This document shows positions 17,768 through 26,571 of a stretch of DNA of 64,000 bases, piece by piece. The translations under genes were made by a program, and so were the position numbers. The notes under the pieces are model-generated. The model was given only the letters and a program-made list of their open reading frames with translations. It was not told where the DNA came from and did no database searches. How positions within the stretch are numbered: position 1 is the first letter of the stretch; every line of letters starts with the position of its first letter. The DNA is from Salegentibacter agarivorans (GTDB lineage Bacteria; Bacteroidota; Bacteroidia; Flavobacteriales; Flavobacteriaceae), in assembly GCF_900113135.1 (NCBI RefSeq), contig NZ_FOOH01000001.1:1-64000 (forward strand). Reading direction: 5' to 3'.

Positions 17768-18469
17768 ATGGGAACCACAAATTTTTCTGAATTTCTTTCG
17801 CAGTTAACACCGGGTTTTACCCAGGTTCTGGATGTGAATTTAAAAGAAGAAGATTATATAATTATAGATTTATCTGAAAACAATGTAGAGCTCGGGAAAG
17901 TAGATATTTCTTCTTCCCGGGCTTTTTCTAATTATATAGCCGAATATTTAAATGCCTTCGAAAAAAAGGTGGCTTTTGGAGGCTATTCTGAAGTACGAAA
18001 ACTTTATAAGAGAAGTGAGCTTTTTACAACTTCTGAAGATGAAGATTCTAACAGGAATATACACTTAGGCCTGGATTTTTGGGCTGATGCACATACCGAT
18101 GTTTTAGCGGTTTTAGATGGAAGAATTCATAGTTTTAATGATAATTCCAGTTTCGGAGATTACGGCCCAACCATAATTTTGGAACACGAATTTGAAGAAA
18201 AGAAGTTCTATTCCCTTTATGGTCATTTAAGTAAATCTTCATTAAACGGTCTTGTTCCGGGGAGTTCTGTGAAAAAAGGCGAAAAAATTGCTGAATTGGG
18301 AACACCTGAAGAAAATGGCGATTATGCACCACATTTACATTTTCAGATAATTGAAGATTTAGTTGAAAAAATAGGGGATTTTCCCGGGGTTACTTCCCGC
18401 CGGGAATTGGACTTTTATCTACAAAACTGCCCAGATCCCAATTATTTGCTCAAATTGAAAAATTCCTGA
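17768..18469 (+). CDS. M23-fold (LytM) protein without a signal peptide
   Basis: 233 residues. Residues about 98-215 form an M23 domain with the zinc motif HLGLD (His and Asp), the strand LYGHLS, and HLHFQI. The first 95 residues are not a signal peptide or membrane segment, so the protein should be cytosolic. It closely resembles, as I recall, the central M23 domain of three-domain proteins (aminoglycoside-phosphotransferase, M23, class III aminotransferase), including YGPTIILEHE and PHLHFQII. A peptidoglycan hydrolase role is thus doubtful. It lies 56 bases after the DUF4097 gene and is convergent with DUF4199, end to end. Confidence 0.8.
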   Translation: MGTTNFSEFLSQLTPGFTQVLDVNLKEEDYIIIDLSENNVELGKVDISSSRAFSNYIAEYLNAFEKKVAFGGYSEVRKLYKRSELFTTSEDEDSNRNIHLGLDFWADAHTDVLAVLDGRIHSFNDNSSFGDYGPTIILEHEFEEKKFYSLYGHLSKSSLNGLVPGSSVKKGEKIAELGTPEENGDYAPHLHFQIIEDLVEKIGDFPGVTSRRELDFYLQNCPDPNYLLKLKNS

Positions 18470-18946
18470 TTATTTTTTTCTTAAAATCAATGCAACAATA
18501 GCTGAGGTTACTACACCCATCATTAATGCACCGGCTATAGATTGTACTATATATGAGCTTAAGTTAAAATAAGCTTCAGCATCTTCCTGCTTCATAGCAT
18601 TTCTTTCTACGCTGCTTTCTATAGCGTTTTCAAAATATTCGGGAGAAATAAGATAGTGTGTAATTAGTTGGCCAATAGGAGAGAGTAAGGCAATAACAAT
18701 ACTTAAAATTACTCCCGAAACGAATCCCTGTCTCCAGCTCATTTTTCCGCGGAAAAAATTCTTTCTTTTATCATGAATGGCAAAGAAGTAAATTGCTATT
18801 GCAATTAAACCGAAAAAGTTGGTGTAAATAGCGTGTTTGGCAATGAGCACATCGTGCCAGCCCATGAGTTTCTCAAAATACATCCAAAGTAAAGATGCAG
18901 CGAAGAAAATTACGCCCCACTTTATTTCTATTTGGTAGTTTTTCAT
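18470..18946 (-). CDS. DUF4199 membrane protein
   Basis: 158 residues with four hydrophobic helices (about 7-24, 39-55, 73-92, 130-152). The order and the sequence between helices 3 and 4 (HYLISPEYFENAI) match the DUF4199 family of Bacteroidota inner-membrane proteins of unknown role. Its stop is adjacent to the stop of the M23 gene. Confidence 0.85.
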   Translation of the reverse strand: MKNYQIEIKWGVIFFAASLLWMYFEKLMGWHDVLIAKHAIYTNFFGLIAIAIYFFAIHDKRKNFFRGKMSWRQGFVSGVILSIVIALLSPIGQLITHYLISPEYFENAIESSVERNAMKQEDAEAYFNLSSYIVQSIAGALMMGVVTSAIVALILRKK

Positions 18947-18984
18947 TTTTTTGATGATTGGTTGAATGAAAAGCTAATGTACTC

Positions 18985-19041
18985 AAAAAAAGAAAGGGCT
19001 GTTTAAAAGTTCCTCTATTTAGGAGGTTTAAACAGCCCTTT
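18985..19041 (-). terminator. Intrinsic terminator of secA
   Basis: A perfect 15-bp stem (18993-19007 with 19027-19041) is followed on the minus strand by a TTTTTTT run. It lies 20 bases after the secA stop. Confidence 0.9.
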
Positions 19042-19060
19042 TGTATAATTTAAAATTAAA

Positions 19061-22000
19061 TTACTGATTCACAACAACCCAATCTCCTTTTTCAATAAGC
19101 GGAATAGCCTGTTTGTATTTAAGAGTTTTATTCTCGCCACTCATTACATTTTTTATAGTTACTTTATCATTACGGCCAATCTTTGGTTGGTCTCTGGTAA
19201 TGGTTTCGGTCACCTGTGGGCGGCGTTGCTGTTGGGTGTTCTCAGCAGCGCGACTTTGAGCAGCTCTTTCGTCTATATTAGGAATTTCATCTTTTTGAGT
19301 TTCTACTTTTTCTTTTTTGCGTTGTCTTGCTTCCTGGATATTTGAAACATTTCCTTCTGGAATTTCACCTTTGAAAAGGAAAGAAATTACATCCCGATTT
19401 ACGTGATCCAGCATAGATTTAAACAATTCAAAAGCTTCAAATTTATAGATCAATAATGGATCTTTTTGCTCGTGAACCGCTAATTGAACGCTCTGTTTTA
19501 ACTCATCCATCTTGCGAAGGTGGGTTTTCCAGGCATCATCGATTATTGCAAGACTTATATTTTTCTCAAAATCTTTAACCAACTGAACACCTTCGGTTTC
19601 GTAAGCTTTCTCAAGATTCGTAACTACCTGAAGCGTTTTTTGCCCGTCTGAAAATGGTACAGAAATTCTTTCAAAATTGTTGCTTTCGTCTTCGTAAACC
19701 TGCTTAATTACCGGGAAAGCCCTGGAAGCGCTGTGCTTCATCTTTTCCTGGTAATGCTGGTAGGCTTCTTTATAGACAATTCCGGCAATTTTTTGTACGC
19801 TCATTTTCTCGAATTCTTCTTCTGAAACCGGGGCACTCATAGAGAAATACCTAATCAGTTCAAATTCAAAATTCTTATAATCCTGGGCAACTTTATTATT
19901 TTCGGTAATCGCTTCAGAAGTATCAAAGATCATATTCGCAATATCAACCTTAAGCCTGTCGCCAAATAATGCGTGGTAACGACGTTTGTAAATCACTTCC
20001 CTTTGGGCGTTCATCACATCATCATATTCCAACAAACGCTTTCTAATTCCGAAGTTATTTTCCTCTACTTTCTTTTGGGCACGCTCAATGGATTTTGAGA
20101 TCATGGAATGTTGAATTACTTCACCTTCTTCCAGACCCATTTTATCCATTAATTTTGCGATCCTTTCAGAGCCGAATAGACGCATTAGATTATCTTCCAG
20201 AGAAACATAGAACTGAGAACTTCCCGGATCTCCCTGGCGGCCTGCACGACCTCTTAACTGGCGGTCTACACGCCGTGAATCGTGACGCTCTGTACCTACA
20301 ATGGCTAAACCACCGGCTTCTTTAACTTCTTTACTAAGTTTAATATCGGTGCCACGACCTGCCATGTTAGTGGCGATAGTTACAATACCAGATTTACCTG
20401 CTTCGGCCACAATATCGGCTTCTCGTTTATGTAGTTTCGCGTTAAGCACGTTGTGCGGAACATTTCTCAATTTCAGCATTCTTGAGAGTAATTCTGAAAT
20501 TTCTACAGAAGTTGTACCAATAAGTACGGGTCTTCCTGCAATAGAAAGCTGGGTAACATCGTCTATTACCGCGTTATATTTTTCTCTTTTGGTTTTGTAA
20601 ACCATATCGTCCTTATCCTTTCTGGCAATAGGACGGTTGGTAGGAATCTCTACCACATCTAATTTATAGATTTCCCAGAATTCTCCAGCTTCAGTTACAG
20701 CTGTACCGGTCATACCAGATAACTTGCTGTACATTCTAAAGTAATTCTGAAGCGTTACTGTTGCAAAGGTTTGGGTAGCATCTTCAATTTTTACGTTTTC
20801 CTTGGCTTCAATTGCCTGGTGTAAGCCATCGCTATAACGGCGCCCGTCCATAATACGGCCGGTTTGCTCGTCTACAATTTTTACTTTATTGTCTATAACC
20901 ACATATTCGTCGTCTTTCTCAAATAGAGTATAGGCTTTTAGAAGCTGGCGCAAAGTGTGAATACGTTCACTTTTTACGCTGTAATCTCTAAAAAGTTCTT
21001 CTTTTTTCTCGGCTTCTTCTTCTTTAGAAAGTCCTTCTTTTTCAATCTTGGCGATTTCCATTCCCATCTCTGGCATAACAAAGAAATCGGAATCCCCATC
21101 GGCAGAAAGAAACTCAATACCTTTATCGGTAAGGTCTATCTGATTGCTTTTTTCTTCAATAGTGAAATAAAGGTCTGCATCTACTTTTGGCATTTCACGG
21201 TTGTTGTCCTGCATGTAATGATTTTCGGTCTTCTGCAGTAACTGTTTTATACCTTCTTCACTAAGAAATTTAATAAGTGCTTTATTCTTTGGTAGACCTC
21301 TATAAACTCTTAGTAACAAGAATGCACCATCTTTGGTGTTTCCTTCTTTGATAAGTTTTTTAGCTTCAGCAAGAACCTTAGTAAGGTGTTTACGCTGAAG
21401 TTCTACAATATTAGAAATTGCAGGTTTGAGTTCGTTAAATTCGTGAACATCACCTTTTGGGATTGGCCCGGAAATAATTAAAGGTGTACGCGCATCATCA
21501 ATTAAAACCGAATCTACCTCATCTACAATGGCAAAGTTATGCGGGCGTTGTACGAGATCGTTTGGAGCGTGAGACATATTATCACGCAAATAATCGAAAC
21601 CAAATTCATTGTTGGTTCCGTAAGTAATATCGGCATTATAGGCTTTTCTCCTGGAGGCTGAATTTGGCCTGTGGTAATCTATACAATCTACACTTAAACC
21701 GTGAAATTCAAAAAGTGGCGCCATCCAGGCACTATCCCTTTTTGCCAGGTAGTCGTTTACCGTTACAAGGTGCACTCCGTTTCCGGTAAGAGCGTTAAGA
21801 TACATTGGTAAGGTTGCCACAAGGGTTTTACCTTCACCGGTTTGCATCTCGGCAATTTTTCCCTGGTGCATAGCCACACCACCAATTAGCTGTACATCGT
21901 AATGAATCATATCCCAGGTTACCGGTTTTCCGGCAGCATCCCAGGAATTGTTCCAGATTGCGTGATCGCCTTCAAGATTTACATAATCTTTTTCGGCAGA

Positions 22001-22420
22001 AATCTCGCGATCAAATTCTGAGGCGGTAACTTTAAGTTGTTCGTTATGAAAAAAGCGTTTTGCGGTTTCTTTTACCGTTGCAAAGGCTTCGGGTAGAATA
22101 TCGTTAAGAACCCCTTCAGAGATCTCATAAGATTTAGCTTTCAGCGCATCAATTTCAGCATAAATATCTTCCTTTCGGGTAATATCGTCACTGGCATCGG
22201 CCTCGGCTTCCAGCTCTTCAATTTGTTTATTTATATCTTTTAGAGCTTCAGCGATCTTCGCCTTAAAGCTTGCTGTTTTAGCCCTAAGTTCGTCTATAGA
22301 AAGGGCTTCAAACTCACCTTCCAGCGCCTTTATCTTATCGACTATAGGTTGTATTTCTTTGACGTCTTTTTTAGATTTATCGCCAACAAATACTTTTAAT
22401 ACAGAATTTAAAAAACTCAT
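19061..22420 (-). CDS. secA: Preprotein translocase ATPase SecA, long Bacteroidetes form
   Basis: 1119 residues, about 220 longer than E. coli SecA. The first ATPase domain has Walker A QTGEGKT (193-199) and DEVDSVLID (Walker B), the second has [11 protein letters not shown] and [13 protein letters not shown]. Extra length comes from a charged coiled segment near 60-95 and an insertion after the DEVD region (about 330-480). The C-terminus ends in KGDWVVVNQ and has no cysteine-rich SEC-C zinc tail, so SecB binding through that motif is not expected. SecA pushes secretory proteins through SecYEG. Single gene with its own terminator; the promoter overlaps the terminator of the gene upstream. Confidence 0.98.
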   Translation of the reverse strand: MSFLNSVLKVFVGDKSKKDVKEIQPIVDKIKALEGEFEALSIDELRAKTASFKAKIAEALKDINKQIEELEAEADASDDITRKEDIYAEIDALKAKSYEISEGVLNDILPEAFATVKETAKRFFHNEQLKVTASEFDREISAEKDYVNLEGDHAIWNNSWDAAGKPVTWDMIHYDVQLIGGVAMHQGKIAEMQTGEGKTLVATLPMYLNALTGNGVHLVTVNDYLAKRDSAWMAPLFEFHGLSVDCIDYHRPNSASRRKAYNADITYGTNNEFGFDYLRDNMSHAPNDLVQRPHNFAIVDEVDSVLIDDARTPLIISGPIPKGDVHEFNELKPAISNIVELQRKHLTKVLAEAKKLIKEGNTKDGAFLLLRVYRGLPKNKALIKFLSEEGIKQLLQKTENHYMQDNNREMPKVDADLYFTIEEKSNQIDLTDKGIEFLSADGDSDFFVMPEMGMEIAKIEKEGLSKEEEAEKKEELFRDYSVKSERIHTLRQLLKAYTLFEKDDEYVVIDNKVKIVDEQTGRIMDGRRYSDGLHQAIEAKENVKIEDATQTFATVTLQNYFRMYSKLSGMTGTAVTEAGEFWEIYKLDVVEIPTNRPIARKDKDDMVYKTKREKYNAVIDDVTQLSIAGRPVLIGTTSVEISELLSRMLKLRNVPHNVLNAKLHKREADIVAEAGKSGIVTIATNMAGRGTDIKLSKEVKEAGGLAIVGTERHDSRRVDRQLRGRAGRQGDPGSSQFYVSLEDNLMRLFGSERIAKLMDKMGLEEGEVIQHSMISKSIERAQKKVEENNFGIRKRLLEYDDVMNAQREVIYKRRYHALFGDRLKVDIANMIFDTSEAITENNKVAQDYKNFEFELIRYFSMSAPVSEEEFEKMSVQKIAGIVYKEAYQHYQEKMKHSASRAFPVIKQVYEDESNNFERISVPFSDGQKTLQVVTNLEKAYETEGVQLVKDFEKNISLAIIDDAWKTHLRKMDELKQSVQLAVHEQKDPLLIYKFEAFELFKSMLDHVNRDVISFLFKGEIPEGNVSNIQEARQRKKEKVETQKDEIPNIDERAAQSRAAENTQQQRRPQVTETITRDQPKIGRNDKVTIKNVMSGENKTLKYKQAIPLIEKGDWVVVNQ

Positions 22421-22445
22421 AATAGTTTTTGTTTAATACGGGGTT

Positions 22446-22453
22446 CAAATGTA
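22446..22453 (-). promoter_or_regulatory. -7 promoter element of secA
   Basis: Read on the minus strand, TACATTTG fits TAnnTTTG and lies 25 bases before the secA ATG. Its -33 region overlaps the upstream terminator and has no TTTG. Confidence 0.45.
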
Positions 22454-22460
22454 CGCAAAA

Positions 22461-22486
22461 AAAAAGCCTCACTTTGGAGACTTTTT
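22461..22486 (-). terminator. Terminator of the DUF2795 gene
   Basis: A 10-bp stem with one G-U pair (22461-22470 with 22477-22486) and a 6-base loop ends in a run of T on the minus strand. It separates DUF2795 from secA. Confidence 0.75.
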
Positions 22487-22508
22487 TCTATTTTTTGCGT
22501 GTTATTAT

Positions 22509-22730
22509 TTAATATTCATCCTCATTCCAAAGATAATCTTCATCAGTGGGATAATCGGGCCAAATTTCCTCAATAGAATCATACGAATCTCCTTCATCTT
22601 CAATCGCCTGTAGGTTTTCTACTACTTCTAGTGGAGCACCTGTTCTAATGGCGTAATCAATTAATTCGTCTTTAGTTGCAGGCCAGGGTGCATCACTTAA
22701 ATAAGATGCTAATTCTAAAGTCCAATACAT
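22509..22730 (-). CDS. DUF2795 small acidic protein
   Basis: 73 residues, acidic. The first 50 residues match DUF2795 (ELASYLSDAPWPATKDELIDYAIRTG), a small helical fold; the tail is Asp/Glu/Tyr-rich. Unknown function, though the gene is conserved upstream of secA in flavobacteria as I recall. It has a strong TTG-N19-TATTTTTG promoter and its own terminator. Confidence 0.88.
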   Translation of the reverse strand: MYWTLELASYLSDAPWPATKDELIDYAIRTGAPLEVVENLQAIEDEGDSYDSIEEIWPDYPTDEDYLWNEDEY

Positions 22731-22755
22731 GGGTTGCTCAGGTTTATTATTTTTG

Positions 22756-22785
22756 CAAAAATAAATTTTTTGTGGTAATAGCCAA
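22756..22785 (-). promoter_or_regulatory. Bacteroidetes promoter of the DUF2795 gene
   Basis: On the minus strand, TTG (22785-22783), 19 bases, then TATTTTTG (22763-22756). Both elements and the spacing fit the consensus. The -7 box is 25 bases before the ATG. Confidence 0.75.
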
Positions 22786-22879
22786 GAAAAAAATCTATTA
22801 TTTAATCAATACTGTTAAGAACATACGCTAAAATTATAGATTTTACTGAATAATTCTTGCTGAAGCCTTAAAATAAGAA

Positions 22880-23452
22880 CTAAGATTTTTCGGGAATCCA
22901 TTTTACCTCTTCGGCCTCTAATTTTTTAGACAACATCCGTGCCAGTACGAATAGATAGTCAGATAGTCTATTTAGATATTGTAAAACCTTATCGTCAAAA
23001 GCTTCAATTTCGTGTAAAGCTGTGGCAAGTCGCTCTGCACGCCGGCATACACACCGCGCAATGTGACAGAATGACACGCTTTGGTGGCCTCCCGGAAGCA
23101 CAAAATGAGTCATAGGAGGAAGTTCCTCATTCATTTTGTCCATTTCTTTTTCCAGCATTTCTATATCTTCTGCCGAAATTTTAGGAATATTTAATCGCTC
23201 TTTTCCGTTTTTTAATTTTTGTTTTTCAGGATCTGTCGCCAGGGTAGAGCCGATAGTAAAGAGCCTATCCTGAATTCTGCTTAAAACCTGTTTGGTATGT
23301 TCGCCGGTATCCTGATCGCGAACAAGTCCAATATGAGAGTTAAGTTCGTCTACAGTGCCGTAACTTTCTATGCGAATATGGTGTTTGGGAACCCTGGTGC
23401 CTCCAAAAAGGGCAGTAGTACCTTTATCACCGGTTTTTGTATATATCTTCAT
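22880..23452 (-). CDS. PduO-type cob(I)alamin adenosyltransferase
   Basis: 190 residues. The ATP-binding motif TKTGDKGTTALFGGTRV is at 5-21 and the family helix with CRRAERL is near 131-137, followed by FDDKVLQYLNRLSDYLFVLARM. The enzyme converts cob(I)alamin and ATP to adenosylcobalamin, the cofactor of methylmalonyl-CoA mutase. This fits the meaB gene 9 kb away. A promoter lies about 150 bases upstream, giving a long leader; I find no B12-box in it. Confidence 0.95.
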   Translation of the reverse strand: MKIYTKTGDKGTTALFGGTRVPKHHIRIESYGTVDELNSHIGLVRDQDTGEHTKQVLSRIQDRLFTIGSTLATDPEKQKLKNGKERLNIPKISAEDIEMLEKEMDKMNEELPPMTHFVLPGGHQSVSFCHIARCVCRRAERLATALHEIEAFDDKVLQYLNRLSDYLFVLARMLSKKLEAEEVKWIPEKS

Positions 23453-23601
23453 ATAAATGTTTTGTTTCTTACTGGATAATTGAAATTAAAATACTCAAAA
23501 TTCTTACTTGAATTCCAGGCTTTTTCAAATTAAATTTTTAGTCCCGGACCTAAATTATTTTACTTAAGACTTTGCCTTCCCTGGTAAAGTAATTTACTTT
23601 T

Positions 23602-23633
23602 CAAAAGTACAAAATGAAGAATTAAGGCGGCAA
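23602..23633 (-). promoter_or_regulatory. Bacteroidetes promoter of the adenosyltransferase gene
   Basis: On the minus strand, TTG (23633-23631), 21 bases, then TACTTTTG (23609-23602). It starts just after the stop of the 58-residue gene, implying a leader of about 145 bases. Confidence 0.6.
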
Positions 23634-23650
23634 TTAATGAGGCTAAGAAG

Positions 23651-23827
23651 TTAAATATTAGTTTCAGATTTTTCCTCTCTTCGGCGTTCCATATAGCGCC
23701 TTCTAAAATTTCTGTTCTTACGAGCCTTACGGTTCTTTTTTGCTCTACGGGAATTCCAAATAAAATAAACGAGAAAAGCCGCAATAAGCGCGAAGTAAAT
23801 CCAGGTTTCCTGGTCAAACTCAAACAT
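23651..23827 (-). CDS. 58-residue membrane protein with a basic tail
   Basis: Translates from the ATG at 23827 to MFEFDQETWIYFALIAAF and onward, ending ETNI. One membrane helix spans about residues 9-25, followed by a strongly basic Arg/Lys/Asn segment (26-50). Single-pass proteins of this kind occur near the adenosyltransferase gene in flavobacteria, as I recall. A longer open frame (23560-23823) overlaps it in another reading frame but has no recognisable features. Topology suggests a cytosolic basic tail that could touch RNA, ribosome or phospholipid heads; this is inference only. Confidence 0.75.
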   Translation of the reverse strand: MFEFDQETWIYFALIAAFLVYFIWNSRRAKKNRKARKNRNFRRRYMERRREEKSETNI

Positions 23828-23931
23828 GATAAACTGTTAATTTTTTACAAGATATGAAATTTTGAGTTTTTAAGGAATTAAATTAAATTTTTCAATAGAT
23901 GCATACTGAAGAGGAAGTTTATGTAAAAATT

Positions 23932-23966
23932 AAAGTCAGCATAGAAAATTTTTCTATGCTGACTTT
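23932..23966 (-). terminator. Terminator-like hairpin after the 23989-24768 gene
   Basis: A 17-bp perfect stem (23932-23948 with 23950-23966) with a minimal loop. T-runs follow it on both strands; the minus-strand gene ending at 23989 is the only one that reads into it. Confidence 0.75.
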
Positions 23967-23988
23967 TTTATAACTCATTTTTTAAATT

Positions 23989-24768
23989 TTAATCTTCGGT
24001 AGAAGTGGTTACCTGCGGGCCAATCCCACTTAGGTTTTGGTTATAAACCCAAAGTTCCTGAGAAGCGCCATTGGTAATATTCATCCAATCTTGTGTAAAA
24101 GAATTAAAAGAACCAGCCCCGTGAACTTCCTCAAACTTCTCTTTAAGCTTTTGATCTTTTCCCAGCCAGGCAAAATCATCGAAGAAATATACTACAGAAA
24201 GATCCTGGCCAGAGTTGGTAGACGAAAATTCATTGGTGTAAATTGCGAAAGGCGTTTCAGGTGATTTTTCCTTTAAAACTCCTGTTACCATTTCTAGCTT
24301 AGAAATCATATCTTCATATTTTCCTCTTGCTATGTCCCAAACGCTTACTCTAAGTTTGCTCATTTCAAAATTAGAAGGAAAATGAGATAATTTATTATGG
24401 AATCTCCAAAAAGTCACTTCCTCTTCGCTCTCTAAATAAGGGATCACATTATTGGTCCAGTCTTCATCATGTGCTTCCTGGGTAGGGCTGGCTTCATCAA
24501 AAGCACTCCACGGCATTGGCCCAATTACCGCCATATAATCATACGCATTTTGGCCATTCATGATTGTAAAAATTCGTACTCCCATAGCTCCTTCTGCATG
24601 AAACTGCTCATTGTGATTTTTCATACCTTCAGAAAACTCTTTTATTTTATCGCTTTTTGCTGAAAAAATAGTGGATCCAACAATGAGATATTCCTCATTG
24701 TTATCTGACTGATTTTGGGAAAATACCAAAAAAGGAATTAGCATCATCCAGTAAAAAATTGACTTCAT
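23989..24768 (-). CDS. Secreted protein of unknown function
   Basis: 259 residues with a signal peptide of about 17 residues (PFLVFSQ). The mature part has two similar halves of roughly 100 residues, each of mixed alpha/beta type (YLIVGSTIFSAKSDKIKEFSEGM; RVSVWDIARGKYEDMISKLEMV). This pattern recalls dimeric alpha/beta-barrel (NIPSNAP or antibiotic-monooxygenase-like) duplications, but no motif proves it. Trp-rich short stretches (WTNNVIPYL, FTQDWMNIT) may mark the two active or binding faces. It is alone in its transcription unit. Confidence 0.65.
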   Translation of the reverse strand: MKSIFYWMMLIPFLVFSQNQSDNNEEYLIVGSTIFSAKSDKIKEFSEGMKNHNEQFHAEGAMGVRIFTIMNGQNAYDYMAVIGPMPWSAFDEASPTQEAHDEDWTNNVIPYLESEEEVTFWRFHNKLSHFPSNFEMSKLRVSVWDIARGKYEDMISKLEMVTGVLKEKSPETPFAIYTNEFSSTNSGQDLSVVYFFDDFAWLGKDQKLKEKFEEVHGAGSFNSFTQDWMNITNGASQELWVYNQNLSGIGPQVTTSTED

Positions 24769-24882
24769 AACTGTGTATTTAAATGTTAGTAATGCAGCTA
24801 TGATAGATGAGGCTTCAATAAATAGGTTGTATAAGTTACTGAAAAATAGTGATATAAGAGGATGTAGTATAGGGTTTAAATT

Positions 24883-24907
24883 AAAAAACGCCCAAAAAGG
24901 GCGTTTT
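24883..24907 (-). terminator. Terminator of the FadL-like gene
   Basis: A 9-bp stem (24885-24893 with 24899-24907; core ACGCCC/GGGCGT) is followed by a T-run on the minus strand, 25 bases beyond the stop. Confidence 0.85.
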
Positions 24908-24932
24908 AAGTTAAAAACAAAAGATCGTTTTC

Positions 24933-26435
24933 CTACAAGCCGAAGCTAAGCGATAAAATCACTTTGGAGAGGTCTCTGTCTATATTTGCCGTATTGGTTA
25001 AACCAGTTTCATAAAGTCTTGCATTTTCCTCGTAATTTGCGTTGGTGTAGGCAAGGTCTAATTTCATACTTCCAAAATCGTAGCCAATACCACCCGAATA
25101 GCCGGTTAAATCGCCTACAGTAGATTCGTTAGCGTAGGGACTTTGCTCAAAACGATAACCGCCTCTTAAGCTCCAGTTATTGATTCTATATTCTCCACCC
25201 AATCTAAAAGTAGAAGCCGCCTGAAGTTCTTCTGAAATAAGACCATTTTGAAAATCGAATTCGGGATCATCTGTAGGTCTAAATTCAGTTGCTGAATAAT
25301 CTTTGTAGGAATAATCAAAACTAATTAATCCTTTGGTACCGAATAGTACAGCAAGGCTACCGGTAATTTTACCGGGAGTTTTAAGATTGTAATCAGGGTA
25401 GAGGTTTAAAACGTTGGGGTCTACAACCACCCGCTCATTCGCTTCGTTATTTGTTTCGAGATACTGGGTAGCCTCTTCCACGATACTAAACCAGGTGGGA
25501 GAGTGGTATGATGCGCCAACTCTAAATCTATCACTTACTTTGGCAATCGCACCTAACTGAAAAGAAAATCCGTCTCCGGTTGTGCTTAAGTTGTTATTAA
25601 AAATTACCTGATTGGTAGCACTACCTGAATTTCTGTTGTTTTCTCTAAACCTTGTACTACGGTCGTAGTTTAAAAAATGGGTATTTAGGTTAGCACCCAG
25701 GTATAAGAAATCTTTAAACTGTGTCCCAAAATTAAAAGAAAATTTTCCGTTTAAACCGGTAGCCACAGAACGATATTCCTGGTTAAAATTCCCGGGGCTT
25801 ATAAAGGAATTATACTCGGTGTTATCTGGTGAATCCTCTGCCTGATCTATAACATAGCCCTGGTATCCTAAAAATGCCTGTTGCGCTCCAAAACCTTCGT
25901 TTTCTCCTAAATAAGAATAAAGATCAGAGATGCTTTCATCTTCACGGGTTTGGAGTAAATCTAATGGTATGCCGTTAGCATAATTTAGAAAATACTGGTC
26001 TATAGAAGTCTGGCTTGTTCCAGTAGCCAAAAAAGCATCGTCAAAATTATTGGTCTGACTATAATTTAAACCTAAACTAAATTTTCTCCAGGGACTATCA
26101 CTTCTTGTATCAAAAACAAGTACACCACCGGCCTGATTAAAGTTAAAATCTGAATTTTCATTTGTAGTACCGGTTCCAAAATAATCTACATTTTTATTGG
26201 TAGAACGGTGAGACAAAGTCATAGTTCCAAAAGAATTAAGGAAAACGGCAGAACTGGCCGGGTTTACTGTAATGGCAGATAAGTCTCCCCCAAGTGCTCC
26301 AAAAGCACCACTAAGTGCCTGGAACCTGGCGGTTCCGTTCAGTTCTTCAGAACTGTATCTATAAGCATCGGTAATGTTTTGAGCCTGGGCGCTTCCTGCT
26401 AAAAGAATGCTCAATATTATAAATATCTTTTTCAT
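24933..26435 (-). CDS. OmpP1/FadL-family outer-membrane transport protein
   Basis: 500 residues with a signal peptide (1-18, ending SAQAQ). The N-terminus has the FadL-type hatch signature TARFQALSGAFGALGGDLSAITVNPAS (split here: TARFQALSGAFGALGGDLSA then ITVNPAS). About 14 barrel strands follow, ending in KVILSLSFGL with a terminal Leu. FadL homologs carry hydrophobic compounds through the outer membrane by lateral diffusion. The ligand is unknown. The gene stands alone, between terminators. Confidence 0.9.
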   Translation of the reverse strand: MKKIFIILSILLAGSAQAQNITDAYRYSSEELNGTARFQALSGAFGALGGDLSAITVNPASSAVFLNSFGTMTLSHRSTNKNVDYFGTGTTNENSDFNFNQAGGVLVFDTRSDSPWRKFSLGLNYSQTNNFDDAFLATGTSQTSIDQYFLNYANGIPLDLLQTREDESISDLYSYLGENEGFGAQQAFLGYQGYVIDQAEDSPDNTEYNSFISPGNFNQEYRSVATGLNGKFSFNFGTQFKDFLYLGANLNTHFLNYDRSTRFRENNRNSGSATNQVIFNNNLSTTGDGFSFQLGAIAKVSDRFRVGASYHSPTWFSIVEEATQYLETNNEANERVVVDPNVLNLYPDYNLKTPGKITGSLAVLFGTKGLISFDYSYKDYSATEFRPTDDPEFDFQNGLISEELQAASTFRLGGEYRINNWSLRGGYRFEQSPYANESTVGDLTGYSGGIGYDFGSMKLDLAYTNANYEENARLYETGLTNTANIDRDLSKVILSLSFGL

Positions 26436-26500
26436 AAACTATTTTTAAATCCTTTTACGGTTTACCGGGTTTTAGACCGGAGTATATTTATTGATTTCAG

Positions 26501-26531
26501 AAAAAACCTTACAGCGGGAAACTGTAAGGTT
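26501..26531 (-). terminator. Terminator of the RS-rich lipoprotein gene
   Basis: A 10-bp perfect stem (26505-26514 with 26522-26531) and a 7-base loop, then a TTTT run on the minus strand. Confidence 0.85.
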
Positions 26532-26571
26532 GATTCAATTTTTTTTAAAATACTTTCACGCCAGAAGTTGA

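Noticed and set aside
23560-23823. 87-codon minus-strand frame
   Set aside because: Overlaps the 58-residue membrane protein in another frame and has no recognisable sequence features.
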